Source of the DNA: a virus
Length of the DNA stretch: 64,000 nt
Virus record (IMG/VR): IMGVR_UViG_3300005337_000441
Coordinates: 124,001 to 188,000 of that record
Strand: one strand, 5' to 3'
A program made the position numbers and the translations under genes. This document shows, piece by piece, positions 42,796 through 50,536 of the stretch. Below the pieces are notes generated by a model. The model saw only the letters and a list, made by a program, of their open reading frames with translations. It did no database searches and was not told where the DNA came from. Position 1 is the stretch's first letter. Each line of letters opens with the position of its first letter.

Positions 42796-43239
42796 ATGCC
42801 TAAGGCAAAAATGACCGAGCGCGAGTTCCTCATCAGTCTCGCTCTCAAGAATTACAACCAGCAGTTCGGAAAAGACTTCAGAGTCGAGGACTGCGATATC
42901 AAATCTCTCGACACCCGTGTGAACTACGATCTCAGTTATGAGGTCTGGACCAACCGGGTAGATGACTTCTTGCGCATGCGCATGCACTTGCTCCTCAGTC
43001 ATGGGGATGGCCTGGGCAAGTACCGACTGGAAACAGACGGCACGCAAGACGTTGGTGGTCTCACCGACGAAGTGTTCGTGGCCTTGGGGCGGGTGGACCG
43101 CTACTACAAGGATGCGGGCATCTACAAGTTCCACCCCATCCTTCCCGACAATGCGCTCCTTCCTTACATCCTTGGCGAGGATTATGACCCGATCCTCGAC
43201 GAGGCCGGGGAACCCCTCTTTACCGAAAACGGAACCTGA
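42796..43239 (+). CDS. Hypothetical baseplate/tail-type protein, 147 aa
   Basis: Start at MPKAKMTEREFLIS, after GGAG; a GTG nine bases earlier is less likely. The protein has an N-terminal helix (EREFLISLALKNYNQQ), a middle with VNYDLSYEVWTNRVDDFLRM, and an acidic C-terminus. Ten bases to the next gene. No family recognised; grouped with a peptidoglycan-type enzyme two genes on, suggesting a tail-tip location (inference). Confidence 0.6.
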   Translation: MPKAKMTEREFLISLALKNYNQQFGKDFRVEDCDIKSLDTRVNYDLSYEVWTNRVDDFLRMRMHLLLSHGDGLGKYRLETDGTQDVGGLTDEVFVALGRVDRYYKDAGIYKFHPILPDNALLPYILGEDYDPILDEAGEPLFTENGT

Positions 43240-43249
43240 GGCAGACGAC

Positions 43250-43774
43250 ATGCTGACGGACCAACTCAAACAGGACATCCGTCAGTTCGTCACCGAGCTG
43301 TTGGATCAACACAATCCCCCGGTCCGCAAAGAGGATCAGCAGTCCTATGTCGAATCCCTCCAGTTCTCGCTGGCCGGGAAATCTGAAAAAGGTCACCAGC
43401 ATGTCCACGCGGACATCAAGGACCGCTTCCCGTCTCTGGCCTTGATCGTCAGACGAGAAGGTGAAAACATCGTCATGGAAGTGACGGTCTCCAAAGTGCG
43501 AGGCTACTGCATGGGCGGAGCACTCATCGGGGTCATGGCTCAGTCCTTGAATCCGGAGAATGCTTCCAAGCCAATGCACACCGACTCGCGGCAGTTCATC
43601 AACGGTGAGTTGCTCTACAAGTTCACGCTACCCGACAACGTGAGAAACGCCATGCCAATCAAAGTGTTGGCTTTCATGCGGGATCTCAATGACCCCGAGG
43701 TGGACGTCCGTACGGACGTTCGAATTTTGAGTGTTGGGAAGTTACAGGGAAGCATCAATGAGCAAACTCTCTGA
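43250..43774 (+). CDS. Hypothetical tail-type protein, 174 aa
   Basis: Start at MLTDQLKQDIRQFVTEL; the longer frame overlaps the previous gene. After a charged N-terminal helix come strands (SLALIVRREGENIVMEVTVSKV) and a C-terminal beta part (VRTDVRILSVGKLQG). Its end overlaps the NlpC/P60 gene by 17 bases, so the two are probably co-translated. No family recognised. Confidence 0.58.
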   Translation: MLTDQLKQDIRQFVTELLDQHNPPVRKEDQQSYVESLQFSLAGKSEKGHQHVHADIKDRFPSLALIVRREGENIVMEVTVSKVRGYCMGGALIGVMAQSLNPENASKPMHTDSRQFINGELLYKFTLPDNVRNAMPIKVLAFMRDLNDPEVDVRTDVRILSVGKLQGSINEQTL

Positions 43775-44246
43775 TTTGCGTACGGGTGACGTCTTGGCTT
43801 GGAAGCGCGACAAGCGCAGCAAGATGAGCAATCTGTTCATCCGAGTCATCCGTTACTTCACGGGCGGAGAATATGGCCATGTGGGCATCGTCATTCGACT
43901 GGCCGGTTGGGCTTTTGTACTGGAGGCATCGTTGCCTCTGGTGCGTCTGTCGCTGGTGCGCCCGATGGAAGAGATCTGGCACATCCCTCTGCCCCGACGT
44001 CCCGACGAGTCCGTGATCGCACAGTACATCAACCTGGTCGGACTGAACTATTCGATCATCGACGCCTTGCGAGCGGTGTTCGGTAAGGTCAGCAAGAAGG
44101 ATGACAAGTGGCAGTGTGCTGAGGTCATCATCGAGTACTGCAAGAGCATGGACTACCATCTGCCGGAGTGTGACTACACCCCCGATGCGGTGGTCAAGGC
44201 TCTTTGCAACCACTTCGTGGTGATTCCGGAACTGGTCGAGGAATAA
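43758..44246 (+). CDS. Permuted NlpC/P60-like (YiiX/YebB type) cysteine peptidase
   Basis: A 162-residue protein. LRTGDVLAWKR at ~7-17 and YGHVGIVI at ~39-46 supply the His (H41) and the beta-barrel start, a Glu (E56) lies in FVLEAS, and the catalytic-type Cys is C120 in KWQCAEVIIEYC. The order His-then-Cys is that of circularly permuted NlpC/P60 enzymes, which hydrolyse peptide or amide bonds and sometimes lipids. In this context, after tail genes and before the fibres, a cell-wall-penetrating tail-tip enzyme is plausible but inferred. Start chosen at MSKLSDLRTG after GGGAAG; an upstream start adds nine residues. Confidence 0.68.
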   Translation: MSKLSDLRTGDVLAWKRDKRSKMSNLFIRVIRYFTGGEYGHVGIVIRLAGWAFVLEASLPLVRLSLVRPMEEIWHIPLPRRPDESVIAQYINLVGLNYSIIDALRAVFGKVSKKDDKWQCAEVIIEYCKSMDYHLPECDYTPDAVVKALCNHFVVIPELVEE

Positions 44247-44254
44247 AACACCGA

Positions 44255-44263
44255 ATCCTTTGG
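44255..44263 (+). promoter_or_regulatory. ATCCTTTGG box, candidate late promoter variant
   Basis: CGAATCCTTTGGTGTAAC, 53 bases before the first fibre gene. It is the same TCCTNTGGTG form as at 42762. A weaker GAATTTGGTG lies before the second fibre gene near 44901. Confidence 0.4.
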
Positions 44264-44315
44264 TGTAACCCATCCTCTTGTTTTCGGGTGCACATTCATC
44301 ACAACGAGGTAATTC

Positions 44316-44882
44316 ATGGCTCAGTTGCGCATCGAACGCGTAAATTCGTTGCCGGCGACCTTGGAACCGTCAACCCTGTACTACGTGAAGTCCTCAGACG
44401 CTGGTCTGGTGGATCTGTACGTGACAGGCAACGATGCCTCCGAAGTCCGACACCTCATCACGAAGGCTGAAATCCAGTCCTTGATCGCTTCGGCGGTCTC
44501 GGGTATGGCTGGTGCCATCGTGGTGGTGCAGGACATCGAGGAGCGCGACGCTCTGACCTTGACGGCCTCGACTATGGTCTTGGTCCTCGATGCCACGAGC
44601 GACGAGACGGTCCAAACAGGTTCGGCACTCTACGTCTGGGACGACTCCACGGGAACGTGGTACAAGGTCGCCGAGTACGAGTCTCTCGATCTCAGCCTCG
44701 ACTGGGGCTCCATCCAGGGTGGACCTGCGTCCAGCCCGTCTGCAATTGACGACGCCGTGGCGAAGTCGCATACACACAGCAACAAACCCATCCTCGACGG
44801 CCTCGGTGTCGACGAAGAAGGGTCCCTGACTTACAACAGCGCAGTGATCGCCAACGTGAAGGCAGCCCCTTCGGACTGGTGA
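44316..44882 (+). CDS. Short tail-fibre protein, fibre paralog 1
   Basis: The N-terminal ~45 residues (MAQLRIERVNSLPATLEPSTL...) are a clear paralog of the N-termini of the next two fibre proteins, probably the virion-attachment module. A short central region and a beta segment (ALYVWDDSTGTWYKVAEYESLDL) follow. A HTHSNKPILDGLGVDEEGSL motif, the His-X-His fibre signature, lies near the end, and the protein finishes in SDW. At 188 residues it is much shorter than its paralogs. Confidence 0.68.
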   Translation: MAQLRIERVNSLPATLEPSTLYYVKSSDAGLVDLYVTGNDASEVRHLITKAEIQSLIASAVSGMAGAIVVVQDIEERDALTLTASTMVLVLDATSDETVQTGSALYVWDDSTGTWYKVAEYESLDLSLDWGSIQGGPASSPSAIDDAVAKSHTHSNKPILDGLGVDEEGSLTYNSAVIANVKAAPSDW

Positions 44883-45008
44883 CCTCTGCTTCCGAATGAA
44901 GAATTTGGTGCGTTTCAACGTTGACGCATCTGTCTTCAGCCCTTCTACGGTGCACGCCGTGGAAGATCTCCCCTCGTGCCTCCTCTTCTCTTCACTGGAG
45001 CCTTTCTC

Positions 45009-46064
45009 ATGGCAACTTTGCTGATCAAACGCGTCCTGGCGCTGCCCTCGACCCTGGACGCTTCCACGATGTACATCGTGAAGTCCTCGGACGCGAACTT
45101 CGCCGAGCTGTACTTCACGAACGAAGACGGCTCCGCCGTCCGTCGCATCCCCACCACCGACGACACGACCGCGCTCATCAACTCGATGCTGCCGGAAACG
45201 ATCGACCGCCTGACCAGCGCCCGCCACATCACCATCGAAGGCGATGCGAGCTGGGACGTCATCTTCGACGGCTCTTCCGACGTCACCGCCAACCTCGTGC
45301 TGGCCGACACGGGCATCGTCGCCGGCGAATACGTCGTCACGACCGTCGACTCCAAGGGTCGCACCACCGGTGGCCGCAACCTGAATGCCTCCGACGTCCC
45401 GAACCTGCCCGGTTCGAAGATCGTCAGCGACATCACCGTCAACACCTCCGGCAATGCCGCCACGGCCGATGAAGCCGACAAGCTGTCCACCGCCCGCCTG
45501 ATCAACGGCGTCGCCTTCGACGGCACGTCCGACATCACCATCGACGCCGTCGACTCGACCCCCCGCATCGCGGTGAGCGAGAAGGGTGCTCCGCTGGGTG
45601 TCGCCACGCTGGACGCCGATGGCCTGGTTCCCGCCAGCCAACTGCCTTCCTACGTCGATGACGTCATCGAAGTCGCCAACTTCGCTGCCCTGCCGGCGAC
45701 CGGCGAAGCCAGCAAGATCTACATCACGCTGGACAACAACAAGACCTACCGCTGGGGTGGCTCGGTCTACGTCGAGATCCCGTCGGGCGTCGGCACCGCT
45801 GACAGCGCCCTGAAGCTGACGACCGCTCGCTCCATCACCGTCACCGGTGACGCCAGCTGGACGGTCTCCTTCGACGGCTCCGCCAACGTCTCGGCCGCTC
45901 TGACGCTGGCCAACAGCGGCGTGACCGCCGGCGAATACCCGGTCGTGACCGTGGACGCCAAGGGCCGCGTGACCGATGGCCGCGCTCTGGCTCTGGGTGA
46001 CCTGCCTTCCGGCATCCACGCTGCGACGGCCGACTCGCTGACGCTCGGCGCTTCCGAGTGGTAA
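45009..46064 (+). CDS. Tail-fibre protein, fibre paralog 2
   Basis: Start at MATLLIKRVLALPST after CTGGAG. The N-terminal attachment module matches its neighbours (YIVKSSDANFAELYFTNEDG). The shaft carries repeated units of the form AGEYVVTTVDSKGRTTGGR and AGEYPVVTVDAKGRVTDGR, the tail-fibre repeat seen in many phages, plus ASQLPSYVDDVIEVANFAAL. The C-terminus ends in GASEW. A 29-base stretch of DNA is identical to the next fibre gene. Role: host recognition fibre (family knowledge). Confidence 0.75.
   Translation: MATLLIKRVLALPSTLDASTMYIVKSSDANFAELYFTNEDGSAVRRIPTTDDTTALINSMLPETIDRLTSARHITIEGDASWDVIFDGSSDVTANLVLADTGIVAGEYVVTTVDSKGRTTGGRNLNASDVPNLPGSKIVSDITVNTSGNAATADEADKLSTARLINGVAFDGTSDITIDAVDSTPRIAVSEKGAPLGVATLDADGLVPASQLPSYVDDVIEVANFAALPATGEASKIYITLDNNKTYRWGGSVYVEIPSGVGTADSALKLTTARSITVTGDASWTVSFDGSANVSAALTLANSGVTAGEYPVVTVDAKGRVTDGRALALGDLPSGIHAATADSLTLGASEW
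45636..45664 (+). repeat. 29-bp direct repeat shared by two fibre genes, copy 1
   Basis: Identical to 47015-47043 over 29 bases, encoding SQLPSYVDD in both proteins. It indicates recent exchange or duplication between fibre genes. Confidence 0.8.
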
Positions 46065-46091
46065 TCCGTTCAGTCCCTGGACGGTGAGATG

Positions 46092-46120
46092 AAAGGGCCC
46101 CGTGAAAGCGGGGTCCTTTT
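46092..46120 (+). terminator. Rho-independent terminator between fibre genes
   Basis: AAAGG.CCCCG / CGGGG.CCTTTT with a six-base loop; the T run is part of the 3' arm. Confidence 0.82.
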
Positions 46121-46162
46121 CTCCATTACCGCTTCTCGTGTACTGAATCAAGGATTCTCCAG

Positions 46163-48088
46163 ATGACCACGCTTCAAGTCAAAAGGGTCAACGCCGTACC
46201 CAACTCGCCCTACGATCCTTCGACGATCTATATCGTCAAGGCGGCGAACACACAGCTGGTGGAGTTGTATTTCACCAACGAAGGCGGCAGCACTCTGCGC
46301 CGTGTGTTGACCGAGGGTGATGTTGCTGCGCTCCTGTCGGCCGCCAGTGTGGCGTCTGCAGCCAAGCTCACCACGGCACGAACCATCAACGGTGTCTCTT
46401 TCGACGGCACCGCCAATATCACCATCAACGCGGTGGACTCTACGGCACGCATCGCCGTGAGTGAAAAGGGAATCCCCAACGGTGTTGCCACGCTTGACGG
46501 CAACAGCCAGGTGCCCCTCGCACAGATCAATACCCGTTTCGACAACATCGTCGAGGCGGCCAACCTCGCTTCTTTCCCGGTGTCGGGTTCGACCCTGAAG
46601 GTCTACGTCGCACTCAACACCAACCTGCTGTACCGCTGGGATGCTGGCACGACTGCCTACGTCGCCATCGGTGGCGGCACGCTGCCTGACATCATCACGG
46701 CTGGTGAATACCCGGTCGCCACGGTCAACTCCAAGGGTCTGGTGACCTCGGGTCGCAACCTGGTGGCGTCTGACATCCCGAACATCCCGGGCAGCAAGAT
46801 CAACAGCGCCATCAGCGTGGACACGAGCGGCAATGCTGCAACAGCCACCAATGCGACCAAACTCGCCACCGCACGCACCATCAACGGTGTGGCGTTCGAT
46901 GGCACGGCCAACATCACGATCAACGCCGTCGACTCGACTGCCCGCATCGCTTCGAGCGAGAAGGGTGTGGCCAACGGCGTCGCGACGCTGGACGCTACCG
47001 GCAAGGTCCCTGCAAGCCAACTGCCTTCCTACGTCGATGACGTGAAGGAGTACGCCAACTTCGCTGCACTGCCGGGCACGGGTGAGACGGACAAGATCTA
47101 CGTCACCCTCGACGACAACCGCACCTATCGCTGGGGTGGTTCGGCCTACGTTCGCGTCGGCGCCGATGCAGCAACTGCTGACACGGCTCTGAAGCTGACC
47201 AATGCCCGCACCATTGGTTTGTCGGGTGACGGCACCTGGAGCGTGAGCTTTGACGGCTCCGCCAACGCGAGTGCTGCTCTGGTCCTGGCCAACGTCAACG
47301 CGTCGCCTCAAGCGGACACCTTCCGTCGCTGGACGGTGAACGCCAAGGGTCTGGTCACGGCCAGCTCCGCAGTGGGTTCGGCTGACATCACCGGCGCACT
47401 GGGCTACTCGCCTGTGGATCGCGCTGGCGACACGATGACCGGTGACCTCACGGTCAACAAGGCCAGTGCCGCTGTCAAGCTCAACACCACGGCAGGCACG
47501 TTCGGTGCTGTCTCCTACTCCACCGCAGGCAATCTGCGCTGGGTCGTGGGCAAGGACGCCACAGCCGAAGGCGGCTCCAACGCTGGTTCGGACTACCGCA
47601 TCAACCGCTACAACGATGCTGGCGCGCTGCAGGACACTCCGGTGTTCATCAACCGCGCTTCGGGCTTCGTCGGCATCGGTCTGGGCTCGGCCACGGAACG
47701 TCTGACGGTGGGTGACCCCGCCAACGGTGTGGACGTGACGGTCGGCGTTCGTGCCAAGACAGCTGGCGGTGCCAGCACTCGTGCGCTCATCACGCAGGGT
47801 TCGGCCACCGGTTCGTTCAAGATCAAGGTCGACGCAGACGGCAACGGCAGCGAAGGTGCTTTCATCCTGGAAAACTCCACGGGTGAAATCCTGCGCACGC
47901 TGGCCACGCGTCAGGTCGTCATCGGCACCGCCGCTGCAACCGATGGCGCCAAGGTCACGGTCAACGGCACGGTCTCGGTCGCTACCGCAACGGCTTCCAC
48001 TCACGCGCCCAACCTGGCCCAAGTCCGGGCCATGATGGACGAAATCCTTCATCCTTTCCTGTTCATGGGGGTCACGAATGCCCAATAG
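46163..48088 (+). CDS. Long tail-fibre protein, fibre paralog 3
   Basis: A 641-residue fibre with the shared N-terminal module (MTTLQVKRVNAVPNSPYDPS...YFTNEGG). The shaft has repeats: TINGVSFDGTANITINAVDS occurs twice nearly unchanged, with SEKG.(P/A)NGVATLD linkers, and one AGEYPVATVNSKGLVTSGR unit. A GDTMTGDLTVNKASAAVKLN segment, typical of phage fibre knobs, follows. The end (NLAQVRAMMDEILHPFLFMG) looks like a trimerisation tip. Its stop lies 11 bases inside the next gene. Host-binding fibre by family. Confidence 0.78.
   Translation: MTTLQVKRVNAVPNSPYDPSTIYIVKAANTQLVELYFTNEGGSTLRRVLTEGDVAALLSAASVASAAKLTTARTINGVSFDGTANITINAVDSTARIAVSEKGIPNGVATLDGNSQVPLAQINTRFDNIVEAANLASFPVSGSTLKVYVALNTNLLYRWDAGTTAYVAIGGGTLPDIITAGEYPVATVNSKGLVTSGRNLVASDIPNIPGSKINSAISVDTSGNAATATNATKLATARTINGVAFDGTANITINAVDSTARIASSEKGVANGVATLDATGKVPASQLPSYVDDVKEYANFAALPGTGETDKIYVTLDDNRTYRWGGSAYVRVGADAATADTALKLTNARTIGLSGDGTWSVSFDGSANASAALVLANVNASPQADTFRRWTVNAKGLVTASSAVGSADITGALGYSPVDRAGDTMTGDLTVNKASAAVKLNTTAGTFGAVSYSTAGNLRWVVGKDATAEGGSNAGSDYRINRYNDAGALQDTPVFINRASGFVGIGLGSATERLTVGDPANGVDVTVGVRAKTAGGASTRALITQGSATGSFKIKVDADGNGSEGAFILENSTGEILRTLATRQVVIGTAAATDGAKVTVNGTVSVATATASTHAPNLAQVRAMMDEILHPFLFMGVTNAQ
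47015..47043 (+). repeat. 29-bp direct repeat shared by two fibre genes, copy 2
   Basis: Second copy of the repeat at 45636-45664, inside the longer fibre gene. Confidence 0.8.
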
Positions 48089-48428
48089 TTACGTCATTGC
48101 TGGGCAGGCGGCCCCCGCAGCGAACACCGATGCAACGTTGTACACGGTGGGTGCCGGCAAGTCCTTCGCGGCTTCCTCACTCGCCGTGGTCAACCGCGAC
48201 AAGACGGTGGGTGCGGATGCCGCCGAGTTCCGCATCGCGATCGTCCCGAGTGGCGATACGCTCGCTGCGAAACACTACATCGAGTTCGACAAGTTCCTGG
48301 ACTTGCGAGAAAGCATCAAGCTCATCATGGGCATGACGCTTCCTGCGGGCTGCTCGGTCATCGTTCGCAGCTCGACAGCCAACCTGTCGTTCACGCTCTT
48401 CGGCGCTGAAATCACGCCGTCGTCTTGA
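48078..48428 (+). CDS. Small beta-sandwich fibre-associated protein, 116 aa
   Basis: Overlaps the fibre stop by 11 bases. All-beta appearance: ATLYTVGAGKSFAASSLAVV, FRIAIVPSGD, then LPAGCSVIVRSSTANLSFTLFG. This resembles small jelly-roll-like proteins often found beside phage fibres and is the same general type as the product at 49202. Probable fibre tip or accessory protein; role inferred. Confidence 0.6.
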   Translation: MPNSYVIAGQAAPAANTDATLYTVGAGKSFAASSLAVVNRDKTVGADAAEFRIAIVPSGDTLAAKHYIEFDKFLDLRESIKLIMGMTLPAGCSVIVRSSTANLSFTLFGAEITPSS

Positions 48429-48451
48429 TCCTTGTAGAAAGGAGATAGATC

Positions 48452-49072
48452 ATGGCAAAAATCAGTGCATATCCTCTTCGCCCCAATCTGACGGGGACGG
48501 AGGAAGTAGCTGTCGCCCTCAACGGGCAGAACTTCAAGTTCCAGCTCAGCCAACTCAAGACCCTGTTCACGAAAGCGGACGTGGGTCTGGGCAACGTCGA
48601 CAACACCGCCGACGCCGACAAGCCGGTCAGTGGCCCTCAAGCCCTGGCTCTTGCGGACAAGGCGGACAAGGTCCACGGGCACAAAATCGCAGACGTCGAG
48701 TTCTTGGGCGATGCCCTGAACAGCAAGTCCGATGTCGGTCACACGCACAGCAGTGCGGAGGTCGATGGTCTGGACCTGGCGCTCGCTGGCAAGTCCAATG
48801 TGGGTCACAACCACAACAGCGCTGACATCGCGGGCTTGGATCAAGCTCTTGCTGGCAAGGCTGATTCGGTCCATACGCACTCGCAAACCCAGATCGATGG
48901 TCTCACGGACACTCTGACGGGTCTGCAAACGCAGCTCACTCAGAAAGCCGGCGTGATTCACGTGCATAGCACCGGTGACATCAACGGTCTGCAAGCTTTC
49001 GTCGAACAAGTCGTGACTGACATGGGCGGCGCAGGTGGCGGTGACGTCGCAGTGGGCGCTCTGGACTGGTGA
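48452..49072 (+). CDS. Tail-fibre protein with His-X-His metal-binding repeats
   Basis: Starts with GAAAGGAG upstream. After a short N-terminal part come ADVGLGNVDNTADADKPVS, a common fibre motif, and then four to five repeats of (H/N)-X-H-S-X4-I/V-X-G-L separated by 20-25 residues (GHTHSSAEVDGL, GHNHNSADIAGL, VHTHSQTQIDGL, HVHSTGDINGL). In T4 and related fibres such His-X-His elements coordinate iron along a triple-stranded shaft (family knowledge). It ends in GALDW, like its neighbours' SDW/SEW ends. Ordinary trimeric fibre features otherwise. Confidence 0.75.
   Translation: MAKISAYPLRPNLTGTEEVAVALNGQNFKFQLSQLKTLFTKADVGLGNVDNTADADKPVSGPQALALADKADKVHGHKIADVEFLGDALNSKSDVGHTHSSAEVDGLDLALAGKSNVGHNHNSADIAGLDQALAGKADSVHTHSQTQIDGLTDTLTGLQTQLTQKAGVIHVHSTGDINGLQAFVEQVVTDMGGAGGGDVAVGALDW
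48680..48990 (+). repeat. Repeat block encoding HxH fibre units
   Basis: Four degenerate units (~75 bases each at the DNA level, with synonymous drift) code for His-X-His-Ser repeats; a coding repeat, not a CRISPR array. Confidence 0.65.
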
Positions 49073-49098
49073 GGTCTTCTCCTCGCGACACAGCAACA

Positions 49099-49134
49099 TG
49101 GCCAGACTGACCCCCGCAAGAGGGTCAGTCTGGC
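49099..49134 (+). terminator. Long hairpin after the fibre gene
   Basis: A perfect 14-bp stem (GGCCAGACTGACCC / GGGTCAGTCTGGCC) without a T run; followed by TATTACCGACGGG. Confidence 0.65.
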
Positions 49135-49201
49135 CTATTACCGACGGGTAGGCTTTCATCTAATCAAATGATGAAACATATTCTTTTCCAGGAGAAGACT
49201 G

Positions 49202-49534
49202 ATGGGAATCGTTAACGGCAGCTCTACGCTTGCCTCTACCAACACGACGTTGATCCAAACGGTCTCGCTCGCCTGCTATTGGGCGGAGATCGACGTCGAA
49301 GTGCTGAACCCCAATGGCACCGATGCCACGGTGGAAATCGCACTGTCCCCGAACAGCGCCTCGTCCCCCAATCCCGATGACTACATCGAGAAAGGTGGCG
49401 TCTGTGCGGCCAACGGTGGCAAGATCGAACACACCAACAAGAAGGTCATTCCGGGCACCAAGGTGTTCGTGAAGGGTCCTGTCGGCATGGTCGTTCAGAT
49501 CCGCGGCAAGACGGTCACGAAGCTGAACAGCTAA
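49202..49534 (+). CDS. Small beta-sandwich fibre-associated protein, 110 aa
   Basis: CAGGAG ribosome site. The protein (MGIVNGSSTLASTNTTLIQT...) has the strand pattern of a small jelly-roll: VSLACYWAEIDVEVLNPNG, ATVEIALSP, VFVKGPVGMVVQIRG. It is similar in type to the product at 48078. It directly precedes the genes for the virion-attachment and propeller proteins. Accessory or tip role inferred. Confidence 0.6.
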   Translation: MGIVNGSSTLASTNTTLIQTVSLACYWAEIDVEVLNPNGTDATVEIALSPNSASSPNPDDYIEKGGVCAANGGKIEHTNKKVIPGTKVFVKGPVGMVVQIRGKTVTKLNS

Positions 49535-49546
49535 AGGATCCACACG

Positions 49547-50533
49547 ATGCCCGCGCCGCTCATCCGCTATGCGCTGGATCCAACAGGTGTGAATCCCGAC
49601 AACGCGGTCTCTGGTGAGATCAAGACGTTGTCGATGGGCAACCAGGTGCGCGCCGCTGCGCCCACCTATGGTCCCTTCTTCGCGGAATCGATGGTGATCT
49701 ATGATCACGCGGTCAACCGACTCCTGGTGAAGGACGTCGATTACGCACTGTTGGATCTGGTCGAAGAGCCTTCGCGGCTCTACGCCAAAGAAATCATGCA
49801 GACCATTCTGGTGATCAACACGAATGTGTCGAACCAGATTCGCCTGAGCTATCAGGTCCTGGGTGGTCTGTACCAGAACAATTCCGAAGGTCTCATCGAG
49901 ATGTACGACACCATCATGAATGATGGTCGTCCTGTCGATTGGACCAACGTGATCAACACCCCGTCGGAGTACCCTCCGCAGCCTCACCTGCATGAAGTGC
50001 AGGACATCGCAGGCTGGGGTCCGGTCGTGGTGGCACTGGAGCGGATCCGTGCGGCAATCGTGCTGTCGAACATCCCGGCTTTCGAGTCGCTGATCGACTG
50101 GGTGAAGGCGTATGCCAGTCCTTCTGTCATCTTCGACCCCACGGTCGTGCAGATGAACGCGGGACAGTCGCAGACGTTCAACATCACGACGAGCAACCGT
50201 GACAATGGCACGGAGCTCTTCTGGACGATCCAGCATCACGGCACTTCGGACCTCAACTTCGAACAGGTGTCGGGCAGCTTCGTGCTGTTCCAAAACCGCA
50301 GCAGCTTCACGATCAACCTGTCGGATCTGCCTCCGAACACGAATCGGACGTTTGACGTCTTGATCCGTGCGGACAGCGTGACCGGTGGTGTGCTCACCAA
50401 GATCGAAGGCATCATCTACATCGGCAACACGTTCTCTCCGGCGAACATGTTCGACTTGCTGACGGCCTGCTGCCTGTACGAGGACGGCATGCCGCCCACG
50501 GTCGAGAGCATGTACGTCATTGGCAAAGGGTAA
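49547..50533 (+). CDS. Tail protein with C-terminal Ig-like domain, 328 aa
   Basis: The N-terminal ~200 residues are mixed, with YALDPTGVNPDNAVSGEI and FFAESMVIYDHAVNRLLVKD, likely the virion-bound part. From ~205 an Ig-like beta sandwich is visible (MNAGQSQTFNITTSNRDNG, FWTIQHHG, SFTINLSDLPPNTNRTFDVL, GIIYIGN). It lies three bases before the first propeller protein and probably anchors it (inference). Confidence 0.62.
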   Translation: MPAPLIRYALDPTGVNPDNAVSGEIKTLSMGNQVRAAAPTYGPFFAESMVIYDHAVNRLLVKDVDYALLDLVEEPSRLYAKEIMQTILVINTNVSNQIRLSYQVLGGLYQNNSEGLIEMYDTIMNDGRPVDWTNVINTPSEYPPQPHLHEVQDIAGWGPVVVALERIRAAIVLSNIPAFESLIDWVKAYASPSVIFDPTVVQMNAGQSQTFNITTSNRDNGTELFWTIQHHGTSDLNFEQVSGSFVLFQNRSSFTINLSDLPPNTNRTFDVLIRADSVTGGVLTKIEGIIYIGNTFSPANMFDLLTACCLYEDGMPPTVESMYVIGKG

Positions 50534-50536
50534 TCC

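Noticed and set aside
46148-48085. 645-codon minus-strand ORF opposite the long fibre
   Set aside because: Same antisense effect; the + strand encodes repeated fibre units.
48680-48990. Possible CRISPR-like repeats
   Set aside because: Repeats are in frame, encode His-X-His fibre units and vary at synonymous sites; there are no unique spacers.
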